A stretch of 37,654 bases of DNA from Phallusia fumigata (lineage: Eukaryota; Chordata; Ascidiacea; Phlebobranchia; Ascidiidae): NCBI GenBank assembly GCA_008931825.1, contig QXVZ01000836.1:1-37654 (forward strand), in the 5' to 3' direction. Each line of letters begins with the position of its first letter. Position 1 is the first letter of the stretch. A program made the translations under genes and the position numbers. Positions 1-11,268 of this stretch are shown in pieces. The notes below the pieces were generated by a model, which was given only the letters and a program-made list of their open reading frames with translations, made no database searches and was not told the origin of the DNA.

Positions 1-32
1 TGTGGGCCACTTACATACAACCCAGCATATTG

Positions 33-38
33 TTTTAT
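33..38 (-). terminator. Poly(A) signal AATAAA of the minus-strand gene
   Basis: TTTATT on the plus strand is AATAAA on the minus strand, about 42 bases past the TAA of exon 11. It is the nearest canonical signal and supports a short 3' UTR. Confidence 0.55.
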
Positions 39-79
39 TATTAATTGCTTAATTCCTTTCTTTTTAAAAATGTCTTAAA

Positions 80-343
80 TTACATATGTGTCAGCAGCAA
101 AGATACTTGTGACACCGCATAGCCTAGCAAATCATGCGTATTTGAAATGAAAACCTGCTGCCAACCAACCTGACAAGCCAGTTTAAACTGGTTATTTCCG
201 GTTGATATCGAGCTGTACACGACACTGTTGCCTATCATGCAAAGAGGTCGATGGCTTTCCAGTGCAACATCAGACCATGAAGTAATGAGGAATCCACCCA
301 CGGGCAATTTGTTTCTCCATTCCGACAACCACCTTTCAGTGAC
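80..343 (-). CDS. Large scaffold-like gene, terminal exon 11
   Basis: The acceptor AATGCTTTCACAG|GTC is in phase 0. The 87 residues read VTERWLSEWRNKLPVGGFLI then TSWSDVALESHRPLCMIGNS and end LLLTHM before TAA (80-82). Unlike the rest of the gene, this segment is hydrophobic, with three Trp and mixed beta-like periodicity, so it may be a small folded domain. A poly(A) signal AATAAA lies about 42 bases beyond the stop. A possible internal donor (TGTCAG|GTTGGT, about 160) could lead to exons left of the window, so the end is probable rather than certain. Confidence 0.62.
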   Translation of the reverse strand, partial: VTERWLSEWRNKLPVGGFLITSWSDVALESHRPLCMIGNSVVYSSISTGNNQFKLACQVGWQQVFISNTHDLLGYAVSQVSLLLTHM

Positions 344-670
344 CTGTGAAAGCATTGCACAATTTAGTGGGAAAGGTTGTAAAGTTCTCAAGTAGCCTAC
401 ATTAAAATATGTGGAAAAAGGGTAATTTTCCCCTCATTGTTACTTTCCCCCCGTGGTTACAGTATAAACAGTGCATTTATTACGAAGTTTTCTACGGAAT
501 TGCATTTTCTCTGGCACATGCTTTATACATTTATGTTAACCAAGCTTTCTGGATATAGGTTTGATCTAAGAATGAGATCTCCGGTTTCTTTTGGATTGTT
601 GTAGCATGTCTTTTAGGTTGCTTGCTCCTCGAAATGCCGGGAACAGCAGTTGATCTGATCTAAAATTTAC

Positions 671-818
671 CTTGCGTAATGTCTGGGCGTTTAACGACAC
701 CAGCGTCTTGTACTTTTTTCTTTGATGGGTTGCGTAAGCCATGTCCACAGGAGCAGTTTGTCTCCTGCTTTGCTTCTGATTCTTCCTGCGGTGTGGAGCC
801 AGCTTCGAAGGTCGCTTC
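671..818 (-). CDS. Large scaffold-like gene, exon 10 (very basic)
   Basis: 148-base exon, acceptor TTTATCCTCCAG|G, donor ACGCAAG|GTAAAT. In the frame dictated by exon 9 it reads KRPSKLAPHRRKNQKQSRRQ then TAPVDMAYATHQRKKYKTLV and SLNAQTLRK, ending in phase 0, which matches exon 11. A second frame is also open but fits neither neighbour. A nuclear-localisation-like or phospholipid-binding basic patch is possible; I do not recognise it. Confidence 0.65.
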
Positions 819-1057
819 CTGGAGGATAAAATTAAAGTCCTGTTTGTTCGTCAATGACCAGATACTGCAATTTAGTGTCATTACGGTGCACGATAAGTTA
901 CCCTAAACATGTCTTGTTGAACAAAATCTTACGCTACCGTGTTAGCTTTACGAACAAGTGGAAAGCTTTAAAATCAAAGGCAAAAAAGGTTGGTTGCGTG
1001 CGCTCTATCCTTGCATCCAAAGACCTTGACTACGTCAATCATAGACTTGAATGTAAG

Positions 1058-1102
1058 TTTTTTGTACAAGATTGTATATATGGATAAATTTTTGTACAAG
1101 AT
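1058..1102. repeat. Direct repeat TTTTTGTACAAGAT
   Basis: Two copies about 30 bases apart (1058-1072 and 1089-1102) in the intron between exons 9 and 10; AT-rich surroundings. Confidence 0.45.
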
Positions 1103-1209
1103 ATGTATAAATATCCAAAGAAATACCCGTTTAAATGACATTAGAAAATAAACTGTCTTTGAACAAACGTACTGTTCCGGCACGGTAAAGTTACTAAACT
1201 CGCAATTAC

Positions 1210-1410
1210 TTTTCTGGTTGAACGCTCTTCGGCGTTCCGTCGTCGTTAATGTTGTAGTAAGTGCTCGGTGCGCTCCCTGCCGTTTCCACAAATATGCTCG
1301 GGTCGGATTTAGACCTCCGCGGCGACACCACGCGGACAGGACGACGAGGAGAGATTGAGTCGCGGAGAGTGCCCTTAAGTTTTGCAAAAGGGCTGCGCTT
1401 CATCGCCGAT
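1210..1410 (-). CDS. Large scaffold-like gene, exon 9 (possible alternative C-terminus)
   Basis: The acceptor CATGCTTATTGCAG|A completes an Arg codon with exon 8. It encodes SAMKRSPFAKLKGTLRDSIS, then PRRPVRVVSPRRSKSDPSIF and YYNINDDGTPKSVQPE. The frame meets a stop TAA at 1206-1208, but a donor (AGAAAA|GTAATT) lies just before it. If used, the transcript joins exon 10 in the correct phase. So this exon can be internal, or terminal in a shorter isoform. The RRSKSDP cluster matches those of exons 2-4. Confidence 0.75.
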
Positions 1411-1574
1411 CTGCAATAAGCATGGTAAAGATGTAATTGTATGTGCATAGTCGTCTTGCGCACCAACTACGATACAACAACCAATTAACAGTTTTACCTA
1501 TTTACTTTTAGTGTAGAATTTTGGTTTTTGCATGGGACTGTTTCTACATTTCAAATGACCCCAAATGTTGGACA

Positions 1575-1791
1575 AACTTTTGTGACCCGGCCGACCAAGG
1601 TTTCGGCATTTTAAAACTACATACCTGTGGAGCAAATAAGGAGAAAAGGAGGGCCACATAGCCTAAACAGCAGGTAAATTATNAACTTTTGTGACCCGGC
1701 CGACCAAGGTTTCGGCATTTTAAAACTACATACCTGTGGAGCAAATAAGGAGAAAAGGAGGGCCACATAGCCTAAACAGCAGGTAAATTAT
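1575..1791. repeat. Allelic contig-end overlap, two 108-base copies around an N
   Basis: 1575-1682 and 1684-1791 appear identical and are separated by one N at 1683. This is the pattern of two overlapping contig ends joined without merging. It lies in the intron between exons 8 and 9 of the minus-strand gene. Confidence 0.8.
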
Positions 1792-2137
1792 AACCATGAC
1801 TGTAACCTAAACACGTCACAGTTCAAGCACGCCGCAAGCCACCTTATAATCCACTCCTGTTTGCTTTGAGGCAAATACCAAGCCAAAAGAGGCCACCAAA
1901 AGGCTTCAATGAACATCTGTCTACAGACAACACATAAATCTCCCAAAATCCCGGCGTATTGCGACCTTAAAGCCAGCCACGTTCTTGCCATATACGGTAT
2001 CGATTCAATACAGGCAACCAACAGATGATGGCATCAAAGTTAGTCTAACCTGCGCCTGGGCTAAAACGGGAAACCATAAAACGTGGGGTTGCGGGAAGGA
2101 TAATTTGCTTTCAGGTAAACATAGCTGCGATTGGGTT

Positions 2138-3142
2138 TAGGGAGCAGTCTATACCACAAGGAGCGGTGGTATGATGAGAACAAAGTTACGGCATTAGCGT
2201 GTTGCTGGTTGTTAACGGTAAAACTTTGAAACCTGCTTATCAGGGGCGTGCACCCAAACCACACTATTCTTGTGTAGTGATCTGTTTTGTTATTCTGCAT
2301 AAGTTAAAATGTATTGTTTTCTAATATAGCCTGCAATAAGCCGTTTAGAACCTTTTGCATGTACAAGCAATTTGGATAAAGTTGTTTGAAAACCTTAAAT
2401 TTTAATGTTAAATTTAAGTAAACTCCATAAAAAGTCATTTTCACTATTTAGAATAAAACAGCCTGTTAGAATGCCTTTTCTGTAATTTGCACACGCAGTA
2501 TGTATTAAAGGCGAATATTTTTGAAATTTTATGTGAAAATCGTTGTTCTAAACCGTGACCGCCGCCAAGACCCCCAAACAACGCACAGCTTGTTTCGCTA
2601 CTCAGTAACATCAAGTGCAAGTCGACACAACAAACCNTAGGGAGCAGTCTATACCACAAGGAGCGGTTGTATGATGAGAACAAAGTTACGGCATTAGCGT
2701 GTTGCTGGTTGTTAACGATAAAAGTTTGAAACCTACCTATCAGGGGCGTACACCCAAACCACACTATTCTTGTGTAGTGATCTGTTTTGTTATTCTGCAT
2801 AAGTTAAAATGTATTGTTTTCTAATATAGTCTAATATAGCAATAAGCCGTTTAGAACCTTTTGCATGTACAAGCAGTTTGGATAAAGTTGTTTGAAAACC
2901 TTCAATTTTAATGTTAAATTTAACTAAACTCCATAAAAAGTCATTTTCACTATTTAGAATAAAACAGCCTGTTAGAATGCCTTTTCTGTAATTTGCACAC
3001 GCAGTATGTATTAAAGGCGAATATTTTTGAAATTTTATGTGAAAATCGTTGTTCTAAACCGTGACTGCCGCCAAGACCCCCAAACAACGCACAGCTTGTT
3101 TCGCTACTCAGTAACATCAAGTGCAAGTCGACACAACAAACC
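2138..3142. repeat. Allelic contig-end overlap, about 500-base copies around an N
   Basis: 2138-2636 and 2638-3142 match throughout with scattered substitutions and a small tandem insertion (TCTAATATAG) in the right copy. A single N sits at 2637. Intronic, no coding content. Confidence 0.8.
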
Positions 3143-3767
3143 GAGACATCTCATGTTACTCGCCAAGAACCTGAAACGTTGATGAACATGCGGAACCACT
3201 TGAATGCAAATTACTTTTTCGAAATAGCTTTCTCCGAGTCGCAGAGGCAAGTGACTCTTTAAAGGATTATCGCGAATGATGATTTCTTGTCTAGACTGTT
3301 TTCCTAAAACCCAAAACACCTTCTTCGTGTAATATCCAAACCTGCTATGCTTGGAACGCATGTTTTTTATACGTTTAGTTACACGTCACGACCTTCGCAA
3401 GGTGTAGATTTAAAATCGGTTCAGAGACTCGTTGAAAAGTTGTGCAACTGGACCCAACCGCAAACCAGCACCGGGAGTTCTGCATTTGTTTTTTTACTAT
3501 GTAGGAAGCCAAAAGTCGAAAGATACGAAGAAACGTTCACGCATTATAGCAAGCTTGTTTGACAACTTTGAAGACTCAGTGGTTGCAAAAAATCGAAAGA
3601 TCGAATCATGAAAGGTAGGCCTACTTGGGTTGCTTCGGATAAATAAGAGGGCTGTATCGATTCAAAACCCGTATATCGTTATCCCAAAACTACCTTGTGG
3701 ATTCAATCAAATTGAACGCTCCATCCTAACATTGCTGCAAGCTGAGACAATCCGATTTTTAACTCAC

Positions 3768-3919
3768 CTTAGTCCTGGGGTTCCGCTATCTACGTCTGAT
3801 TGGACGCCGGTTGAGCTATCGGCGTCAGAGGCCAGGACGCTAGTGGCAGTGTCAGAGTCGTACTCCCTGTTCGCCAGAAGGTTCCGTCGAAGTATCGGGC
3901 CGCTCTTGAGGAACTGCTG
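3768..3919 (-). CDS. Large scaffold-like gene, exon 8
   Basis: The exon opens at a triple CAG acceptor (3913-3922, CAGCAGCAG), so one or two Gln may be included or skipped. A second in-phase acceptor (TTCACAG, exon start 3964) would add 15 residues. It encodes QQQFLKSGPILRRNLLANRE then YDSDTATSVLASDADSSTGV and QSDVDSGTPGL, and ends at a consensus donor CTAAG|GTGAGT with AG of an Arg codon. The acidic Ser/Asp run contrasts with the basic exon that follows. Confidence 0.75.
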
Positions 3920-5695
3920 CTGACGTAAGGAACGCGCTTTACCTCCCGCATCTCCTTGGGAGATCTGTGAATTTGGAAATGTTTACGTTTCAAATCGTGT
4001 TCAAGTGTTGTCAGGTGCTGCAAAATTTTGTCCACCTTACCCAAAGGAAATTTGTAAACATTTAAATTCGTTCCTTAATGAATCACAGCGTTTTGGGCCT
4101 AAATCGTTACGTACAACATTCATCTTAACCAACATTCTGAAGCTGTTTGATTTAATAGTAAAGATAGCCTACTGCAAAAATAGCAGCCACAACTGTACAA
4201 AAAACACACATGACTGTTTTTGACAGTGGATAAGGCCCGATTACCTCAAAACAAACAGTGCAAAAACCAAGTTTTCAGGCTACAAACAGCAGCAGACGGA
4301 AGAAGTAATTAATTCAGTAGGTAATTATCAACGTCCGACACACGAGCTTACAAGTTTTCGTTCCAAGTTTAGAACCAGCGTTGTCTCACTTACATCGTCG
4401 GCGGGAGATCAGGCGTGAGATTCCTGTCTCAAAAACTCTTTATTAGTGGGCCCTTGGGCTATGGCCGTCAATCACACGATAGCTTTTCAAGGACTCTGAT
4501 ATGTTATAAAGGCCAATCGGGCTGGCAAAACGCATTTCATATAAACCGGAGGGGTAACTGCAAGTGTTACAACTTATCGTAATGGGAACTTCCCAGGCAC
4601 ATGTTTGAAGTCAGCTTTGTTTTGTATGTTTATCCGTATTAGTGTTAAATCCCCTTTCTCTGCCTTAGGTTTAATTGAAAAATCTGTCATGCAGAAGGCA
4701 AGAGCAGTAACTAGATTTTGTACGGAATACACATGGGTTCGCTGTGTTTCTGAAAGACTGTCATACTGCACGTACTCGGAAAAATTATTTTTAGACAGGT
4801 AGTGTCTTAGTGTAGCGCTGTAGCAAATGCACATGCCACCACCAATATAACCACTCGAATCGCAAGGTAGTTACACAGGACTCCAACGTGCCTGCCTATT
4901 ATTTCTAAGTACCGCAAGTTTGAGCGACTTAAACTCATTAGCGTTGTGTGTTTATAAATCACTTAACACCACACAAACATCGCATCCACTTTAGCTTGGC
5001 CTTTGTCGTCGGACAAGGTTGCTTATGAATACATGGAACGCGTGCAGGGAATACCCAACCTCGGCTTGTTTTCAGTCAACGGCTGACGTTGCATACACCA
5101 GACAGCCCGAATCCCCGCTCCAGAGCGACACAAAGTAATTCCCGCTCGAATTAACATTCCGCGGGTCGTTTACGCAACATGCGACACCAGCAACGCGCTA
5201 CATTATTACGCTTTAGGTGAAAAGCTGATATCATTGGAAAAAGCAGAACTGGGACATTGGGGTTGTGTTTGGTGCAATTTTGCAAATATTTTTCAGCCGT
5301 ATGATACTAGGATGTAATGCCACATGAATTAAAGTGTTTGCTAGTTTTGAGTTTCTTCTCGTTGCTGTAGTTTCAAAAATGGCCATGCTAATAATGTGTG
5401 CACTACGTTTTGCAAGTAACTGTAACAAAACACAACATGTCATATGATTAGGATTTGGGCTGTGGGCTCGTTTCTGCCCACGGAGATATGAGCCAAGAAA
5501 CGCTAATTAAACCAGATTGTGGGGATTTCTGGCTCAGCACTAATTACCGCACTGAACGTTGTTTACCACTTAAGCAAGAGACAATATGTAAGTGTTTATG
5601 ATTCTTGGTGGTCTTTATGATTCATGGACCATTATGGGCAACGATTACAACCTTACAACTTAAGGAGGTAAGATCTAAACCTTCAAGGCACTTAC

Positions 5696-5808
5696 GTCAG
5701 TCTTGGATTGCCGCTCTGAGTCGGAACTTGGTAAGGAATTGCTGAAACTACTTTTTCGACTTGACGGCCGGGCCGGCTTCTGGGGCGCCAAGAATGCCCT
5801 GTTCGGCC
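5696..5808 (-). CDS. Large scaffold-like gene, exon 7 (short, Met-less)
   Basis: 113-base exon found from its splice sites: acceptor TTTTTTACTGTAG|GG and a near-consensus donor GACTGAC|GTAAGT. GG completes the Gly codon from exon 6. The remaining 37 codons read PNRAFLAPQKPARPSSRKSS then FSNSLPSSDSERQSKTD. It ends in phase 0, which is what exon 8 requires. Without this exon the phases of exons 6 and 8 do not fit, which is strong support that it is real. Confidence 0.75.
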
Positions 5809-5975
5809 CTACAGTAAAAAACATTCTAAAGGAAACAGCGATACCTACATCGAAGTTAAAACTTTATATGAGGGCAATATAAGATGAAAATTATGTATAT
5901 ATATTGCTTGTCTGTAAAGCCTATTTTTAACTCATAATCCTCAAAAACCCTTGCTATAATGTAGTCTCTACCTAC

Positions 5976-6163
5976 CGAGGTTTCCGTAGGGTTCAGCTGT
6001 CCGCTTTCCGCTAGGTGTCTTGTTGTCAGGGAGCACACCTTCCGACGAGCTTCCAGTGCTGTGGTCCCCAAGGGAACGCGAAACGGTGGACATCTTTTTT
6101 GCGCGATGTGAGGGGGGTGACCTCATCGCCTTGTTGCCTTTGGAAGGTGAACTTGCAGGGTTC
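5976..6163 (-). CDS. Large scaffold-like gene, exon 6
   Basis: The acceptor is AATCTTTTTCGCAG|G, and G completes a Gly codon with exon 5. It encodes NPASSPSKGNKAMRSPPSHR, AKKMSTVSRSLGDHSTGSSS and then EGVLPDNKTPSGKRTAEPYG, ending at ACCTCG|GTAGGT. An alternative donor in the same phase lies inside (GGAAG|GTGTGC) and would drop about 20 residues. Ser/Pro/Lys-rich, no recognised domain. Confidence 0.72.
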
Positions 6164-7521
6164 CTGCGAAAAAGATTGGTTTTTGTTAAGAATACAGTTT
6201 TACAGATGTGATTTTTTGTGTCGCAAAATGGCATTGTGCTGGTTTGAAATGCACGAATAATTTAATTTAAAGTCGTATTAGTGATTTTTTAAGTCAAAGG
6301 GAGCAGTCTTAAATGCTGGCAGAATCAGTCGGTATCAAATACAAGTATATACTTGGCCTAAACCGGCATCGTCAGTTCCTTATTCACATAGTATCCAAAC
6401 CCGTACAGTAATCGTTGGTACACATGGCGGGTGTCGGAGGTTTAGATATCGTCGACCCAGAATATTCTCAGTTAGCGATTTTTTTATTGCACACAAAATG
6501 ACAGGACGTCAAACTAACATAGTCTTGGATTGTTTTGACGTTTTACTGATGATGCAATGTGCGGGCATGAAGGAGAAAACTGTGAAGCCAAAAAAGTAGA
6601 ATAGGGCTATTACTCCATTAAGGTGAACAACACAGCTGCAGAACTGTGCATCGCCTCCAGAATGAAAACGTCCGTTGGTTGGGAAAATATCGGCTTGGGA
6701 TTCACATGCGCATCACCACCAGTGATAGCATCAAATATTTTCACGAACGTGCGATAAAATCTAAAATGTACGTTGCACAACAAGCAAAGACCGTTGTCCA
6801 GCGCAACTTCAAACCGCTCGATACTTGACAGTGAGAAGCCTTGTGGCAAAATGTTTGTGTTCGATATCTTTTGTACATTGCCCTATGTTTTTGCACAAAT
6901 TATGTATTTTGATTTCTGATAAAAAGGTTTCGGAAAACTTTTCCCTCCTGGTTATCCGTTTAAAGTAAAACTCATGTTTTTTAACCGTGAACATTGCCTG
7001 TAGCCTGCAAAAACCAGCTGAGCAAGTCATCTGAATTTTGAGGAGCAATTGCCAAACACCAAAATTAAGTGCATTACACATTGGGCCCGTTTGCATACAC
7101 ATTGAACTTAAGATAGGCATTGCAACGTAAAAGCATTCGAGTAACATAGTTTTACAAGGCTTAGCTGAGATTACGTGGCTTGCAACTAACGCTAAAGGCA
7201 AATTGGCGAAGTTAAAACAGTTCTGTGTTGATGAAAGACGAAACCACCCTTTTAAAACGTGTTTACCATCCGTTTTAAACACCCCACTTTAAAACATGTG
7301 TCAAAACTCGGCCGTAAGCTTGACGAGCAGTTTGTCATTGCCCAACACCGTAATACAACAAGCTATTGGCCACGCACGCATCACAAAGACAAGACAAAGC
7401 TTAACAGCGCAGGCGTTCCATCAAATGCCGTCACGCCAAACCATACAGCTCTTAAGTTGGCAGCGTGTCGCAGGACTATGGATGATACGGCTCGTTCGCT
7501 CAGGCTTAACCAAATCCTTAC

Positions 7522-7648
7522 CCAGCTTTGGGACTCGGGCGACTGGGTCTCTGCTGGGGCGGGTTGGGGCGCGGCGGGTTCCACTGTTCTTTTTCCGATA
7601 CCTCGTCGCCTTTGTACGCCAGTATGGTGGTGAGGGCTTCGGTGGAGT
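7522..7648 (-). CDS. Large scaffold-like gene, exon 5
   Basis: 127-base exon with no Met, so it is not visible as an ATG-started frame. The acceptor is TTGACCTTTCAG|AC, and AC completes an Asp codon with the G left by exon 4. It reads STEALTTILAYKGDEVSEKE then a Pro/Arg patch (PPRPNPPQQRPSRPSPKAG). The donor is GCTGG|GTAAGG. Phase is consistent on both sides. The patch contains PxxP-type SH3-ligand sequence. Confidence 0.75.
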
Positions 7649-8198
7649 CTGAAAGGTCAACGCCTGGAAACAAGAATGCCGTTCAAATTTTAAGTTTTAT
7701 AAAAATGAGAACTCAAGACAAAGGGATGTGAGGTGTTTTTTATTGTGTTTTGCCTTTCTAAAGGAAAACAAACGATTTTTAAAATTATTGGCAACAAAGG
7801 GGTCATTTTGTAAACTAGTTGTAGCCCAAGTTTTAACATAACTAGGACATCATGTACCATATATATTTTAAATACCTTGCTACTAAAGTACTAAGTTACA
7901 GACGTTGATAAATTTGCCCAAGCTGCCGTGCTACCTGACCAAGCAAACTTTTTTCCACCCCTGTATTGCAAAAGGAATAACTTGTCGCTCTTGGACAAAA
8001 CCACAACAACAGCCCAGGGTAAAACAATAAATCACTCGTGCCTGAAATTGGCCACCTAATCCAGCTTAAACCGGTTGAAACCGCCCCAAAATCGTCAGTC
8101 GAGACGGGAGCAATTCATGCAGAAAGCATAGTAGTGAGAGGCAGCACGGGCAAATTGGCAGGATCATGGGGTGAACCTGGCAACTTGATCCTACGTCG

Positions 8199-9219
8199 AG
8201 ATACCCATCTAATGTTTTGTATCTGAATGCGTGTGAATTTGAACCGTAACGAGCGAAGATTAGGATTTGGACAGGAGCGATGACCGCTTGTTGCAAAAAT
8301 ACGCACGACAGTTGTGCTTTGTGCTTGAATTTTTTTTTTCTAAGGAGAAAATGTTCGTTAAGATCCAGTTTCCACGACAATGTAGTTTTTAACTTTTTGG
8401 GGACAGTAAATGTTCTGTCTTCTATATGTGATCAAATTGCATCAAATCTACGAGTGATACAAATTGTGACATAAATTCCGTAATGCGAGGTCATAGGAAA
8501 AGACTTAACATTTTTTGTTGAAAATGTTCGGTTGGCCAAGCAGGCTGACAAGAACGCCAAAAAAACATATCATTGTTGTAGATACAGTCGACTTATTCTG
8601 CAGGCCCAAATAAACGGAGTGCATAAAGCTGCAGATTGCATATTTTCATGCGTGCATTTTCATTTCTATAACACGGCACAGGCAAACAACAAAACGAAGA
8701 TCAATTTANAGATACTCATCTAATGTTTTGTATCTAAATGCGTGTGAATTTGAACCGTAACGAACGAAGATTAGGATTTGGACAGGAGCGATGACCGCTT
8801 GTTGCAAAAATACGCACGACAGTGGTGCTTTGTGCTTGAATTTTTTTTTTCTAAGGGGAAAATGTTCGTTAAGATCCAGTTTCCACGACAATGTAGTTTT
8901 TAACTTTTGGGGGACAGTAAATGTTCTGTCTTCAATATGTGATCAAATTGCATCAAATCTACGGGTGATACAAATTGTGACATAAATTCCGTAATGCGAG
9001 GTCATAGGAAAAGACTTAACATTTTTTGTTGAAAATATTCGGTTGGCCAAGCAGGCTGACAAGAACGCCAAAAAAACATATCATTGTTGTAGGTACAGTC
9101 GACTTATTCTGCAAGCCCAAATAAATGGAGTGCATAAAGCTGCAGATTGCATATTTTCGTGCGTGCATTTTCATTTCTATAACACGGCACAGGCAAACAA
9201 CAAAACGAAGATCAATTTA
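8199..9219. repeat. Allelic contig-end overlap, 510-base copies around an N
   Basis: 8199-8708 and 8710-9219 are of equal length with a few substitutions, flanking an N at 8709. The similar short open frames in both copies are a consequence of this. Within the intron between exons 4 and 5 of the minus-strand gene. Confidence 0.82.
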
Positions 9220-9461
9220 TCGACTGACATAGGTATACATTATTTAATACTTTGGTTAACTCGTCTTCTGTGCGCTGCAAAACTAGAAACGCGAAAAGTA
9301 ACAAATGCATTCCAACATAAGTGAGCTATGGCCCCTTTTTCTAATCTGTTTACATCAAAAACTCTAGATAAACAGACTAGACTTGGTTAGCGTATCTTTT
9401 AGTGTTGTGTATCGTGACGTAAAAAGACCACATTACAGCGGATTACGTGTTTAGTTCATCG

Positions 9462-9469
9462 TGACGTCA
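9462..9469. promoter_or_regulatory. CRE-type site TGACGTCA (intronic)
   Basis: Full CRE about 50 bases after a half-site in a similar context (ATCGTGACGTAAAAAGACCA). Both sit between CCACATT and AATGTGG, an inverted pair. Possible intronic enhancer; chance is not excluded. Confidence 0.3.
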
Positions 9470-10037
9470 GAAATGTGGTTTACACTGGAAAGGAAACCCT
9501 GTGTATTGACCACATATTTTTGAAATAGCGGATTTGGTTGTCTTTGTCAACCGCTGTAACTATTTGCTGTGGTTTGCTTTCACACGTTGACCGATTGATA
9601 CAATATAGACAATTCCGAGAGCTTTACTGGGAAAACCTGCTTTTATCCGGTAACATTGTTCACCACGTTTTAGACCTAAACAACACACTGTTGTTTTGCG
9701 GGTAATCAAATCCAAAGCGTTTCAAGTTAAACTCCAAGTAAATCGGAGTTAGTGAAGTTGGAAAGGAAAAGCATGTAACTGTTTGTGTTGGAAAATTTGT
9801 AAAGTACTTTTTAAACCAATCAATACATTTTATTGGTCCGAAACAAACTGCTGTGCGACATATCGATATAGATGCATTTTTAAATATTCTCCAGATATAG
9901 TGTGCTTATTCAGATAGAGTACCCTCCACTTTTTTACACTCCCAAACATTTTAACAACGCGCAACCATTTCCAGGGCGCGGGTAAAGCCTCCAGCGTTAA
10001 TGTGTTAATCACAGGGTTAGTACAAAACCGAAATTAC

Positions 10038-10339
10038 CTTTACCGAGCGGGACATGAACGATGTCGTTCTCCTCTCCCTCTTCATCCTGATCCTTCTTGT
10101 TGCGGAGGAGCCTCTTAAAGAAGCTGACCGGGTTCCTTCCACGTCCTCCGCTTCCCTCATCTCTCCTTTCTCTGGATTTCGACCTGGACGCCCGCTTCCG
10201 GGAGCTGCTCCTGCTCCTCCGAAAGAAACTTCTTCCACCCCGCTCCTCTTCCGCATCCTCTTGTTCTTCGATATCAATCTTCCGCGCCTCCAGTCCCTTG
10301 GGAATTGGACGCTCTTGAGATTTAGCTCGGCGGCTGGAG
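10038..10339 (-). CDS. Large scaffold-like gene, exon 4 (Arg/Ser-rich)
   Basis: 302-base exon. The acceptor CTCCACCTCCTTAG|C supplies the third base of a Ser codon begun in exon 3. It encodes SSRRAKSQERPIPKGLEARK, an acidic EEQEDAEEE stretch, then SFFRRSRSSSRKRASRSKSRERR and NPVSFFKRLLRNKKDQDEE, and ends at GTAAAG|GTAATT with one base of an Asp codon. Alternation of strongly basic and strongly acidic blocks is the main feature. No enzymatic motif is seen. Confidence 0.8.
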
Positions 10340-10607
10340 CTAAGGAGGTGGAGAAAAATATTAGATATATATACGTCAAATCTAATTTTCATGATGTTCC
10401 AAAGTTGTTGTCGCTGTCCAGCATTTCAGCATTTATATAGGTTCGCGAGCACCCCCATAATTTGTTTATGTTTTTAGCGGCTAAGCTGTTATATGAAAAA
10501 AAATGTTGTATGAAATCTGCACACGAATATTACTAAACAAAAGCACAAACATTCTTTTATCCTAAAACTAATGTACAAAAGGTAAAATGTACCCCTGAGG
10601 TATAACA

Positions 10608-10641
10608 TGTACCAAAAAACCCATCGAGGCGATTTGGTACA
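10608..10641. repeat. Short hairpin, 9-base perfect arms
   Basis: TGTACCAAA (10608-10616) and TTTGGTACA (10633-10641) in an intron of the minus-strand gene. The 16-base loop contains CCCATCGAGGCGA. Confidence 0.4.
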
Positions 10642-10817
10642 AATTAAACAAATATGTCGAAATTTTAAAATTTTAGTGAAACAGTTTAAAACATATTTTA
10701 ATTTTAACACTAGAAGCTTCTAAACTGTAGCAATATTTTAATCAACCGTTTATCAATTTCCGACATGTGTGATCGTAATTCAATGGAAAGGTTAACACTA
10801 ACAGGCAGACAACCAAC

Positions 10818-11072
10818 CTTCCCCATTTTCGCTCTTTTGACTTTGACCTGGTCGGAGAACGATCTTGCGACTTTGATCTTCTCCATCTGGAGGACATCCT
10901 TGATTTATTCTTCTCCGGTTCAGTAGCCTGATCCGTGGAATCGTCCTCCGGTTCGGATGCTTTGGACCTCCGGAAGGATGATCTCAGCTTTGATGCTCTT
11001 CCACGTCTTTCCACCAGACGTTGGGACGCGGATCGAGGAGTGGAGGTCTCAGAATCAGCTTCCGATTTTAAA
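10818..11072 (-). CDS. Large scaffold-like gene, exon 3 (Arg/Ser-rich)
   Basis: 255-base exon. The acceptor is TTTTGTTGACAG|T; the first T completes the Ser codon from exon 2. It encodes LKSEADSETSTPRSASQRL and then basic Ser clusters (SSFRRSKASEPEDD, RRSKSQDRSPTRSKSKERK). The donor is GGAAG|GTTGGT, a weaker site than the others, leaving AG of a codon. The RRSKSQDRSPTRSKSKE stretch looks like a 14-3-3 or SR-type phosphosite cluster and resembles clusters in exons 2, 4 and 9. Phases fit both neighbours. Confidence 0.78.
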
Positions 11073-11260
11073 CTGTCAACAAAAGATAAAGTAAACCAGC
11101 AGTAGGCAACCCCTGGCATCCACGTTTTGCACGCAATGTGATTATTCATGACATGCCAAGAGGTTTATGAGTTCATATTTTAACATAAGTTTTAAGTTGA
11201 GTGACCTCTATGTTTTTTATCGTTAAGTGCACTGCAACTGAAAGCAAAATAATTAAGCAG

Positions 11261-11268
11261 TGACGTCA
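11261..11268. promoter_or_regulatory. CRE-type site TGACGTCA (intronic)
   Basis: Third full TGACGTCA in the window, in the intron between exons 2 and 3 of the minus-strand gene. Motif match only. Confidence 0.25.

Larger units (their letters stand above)
1411..3767 (-). other. Intron between exons 8 and 9, containing two contig overlaps
   Basis: Holds the overlaps at 1575-1791 and 2138-3142, so its true length is roughly 600 bases shorter. No coding signal that fits the phases was found. Confidence 0.6.
7649..10037 (-). other. Intron between exons 4 and 5, containing the 510-base overlap
   Basis: Phases of exons 4 and 5 match directly. The apparent length is inflated by the unmerged overlap at 8199-9219. 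No other supported feature apart from the CRE-type site at 9462. Confidence 0.65.

Noticed and set aside
7259..7652. Two overlapping plus-strand frames of 118-124 codons
   Set aside because: They overlap minus-strand exon 5, which has matching splice phases on both sides.
8066..9324. Pair of near-identical small genes
   Set aside because: They are the same short frames seen in two copies of an unmerged contig overlap around an N; no splice or start support.
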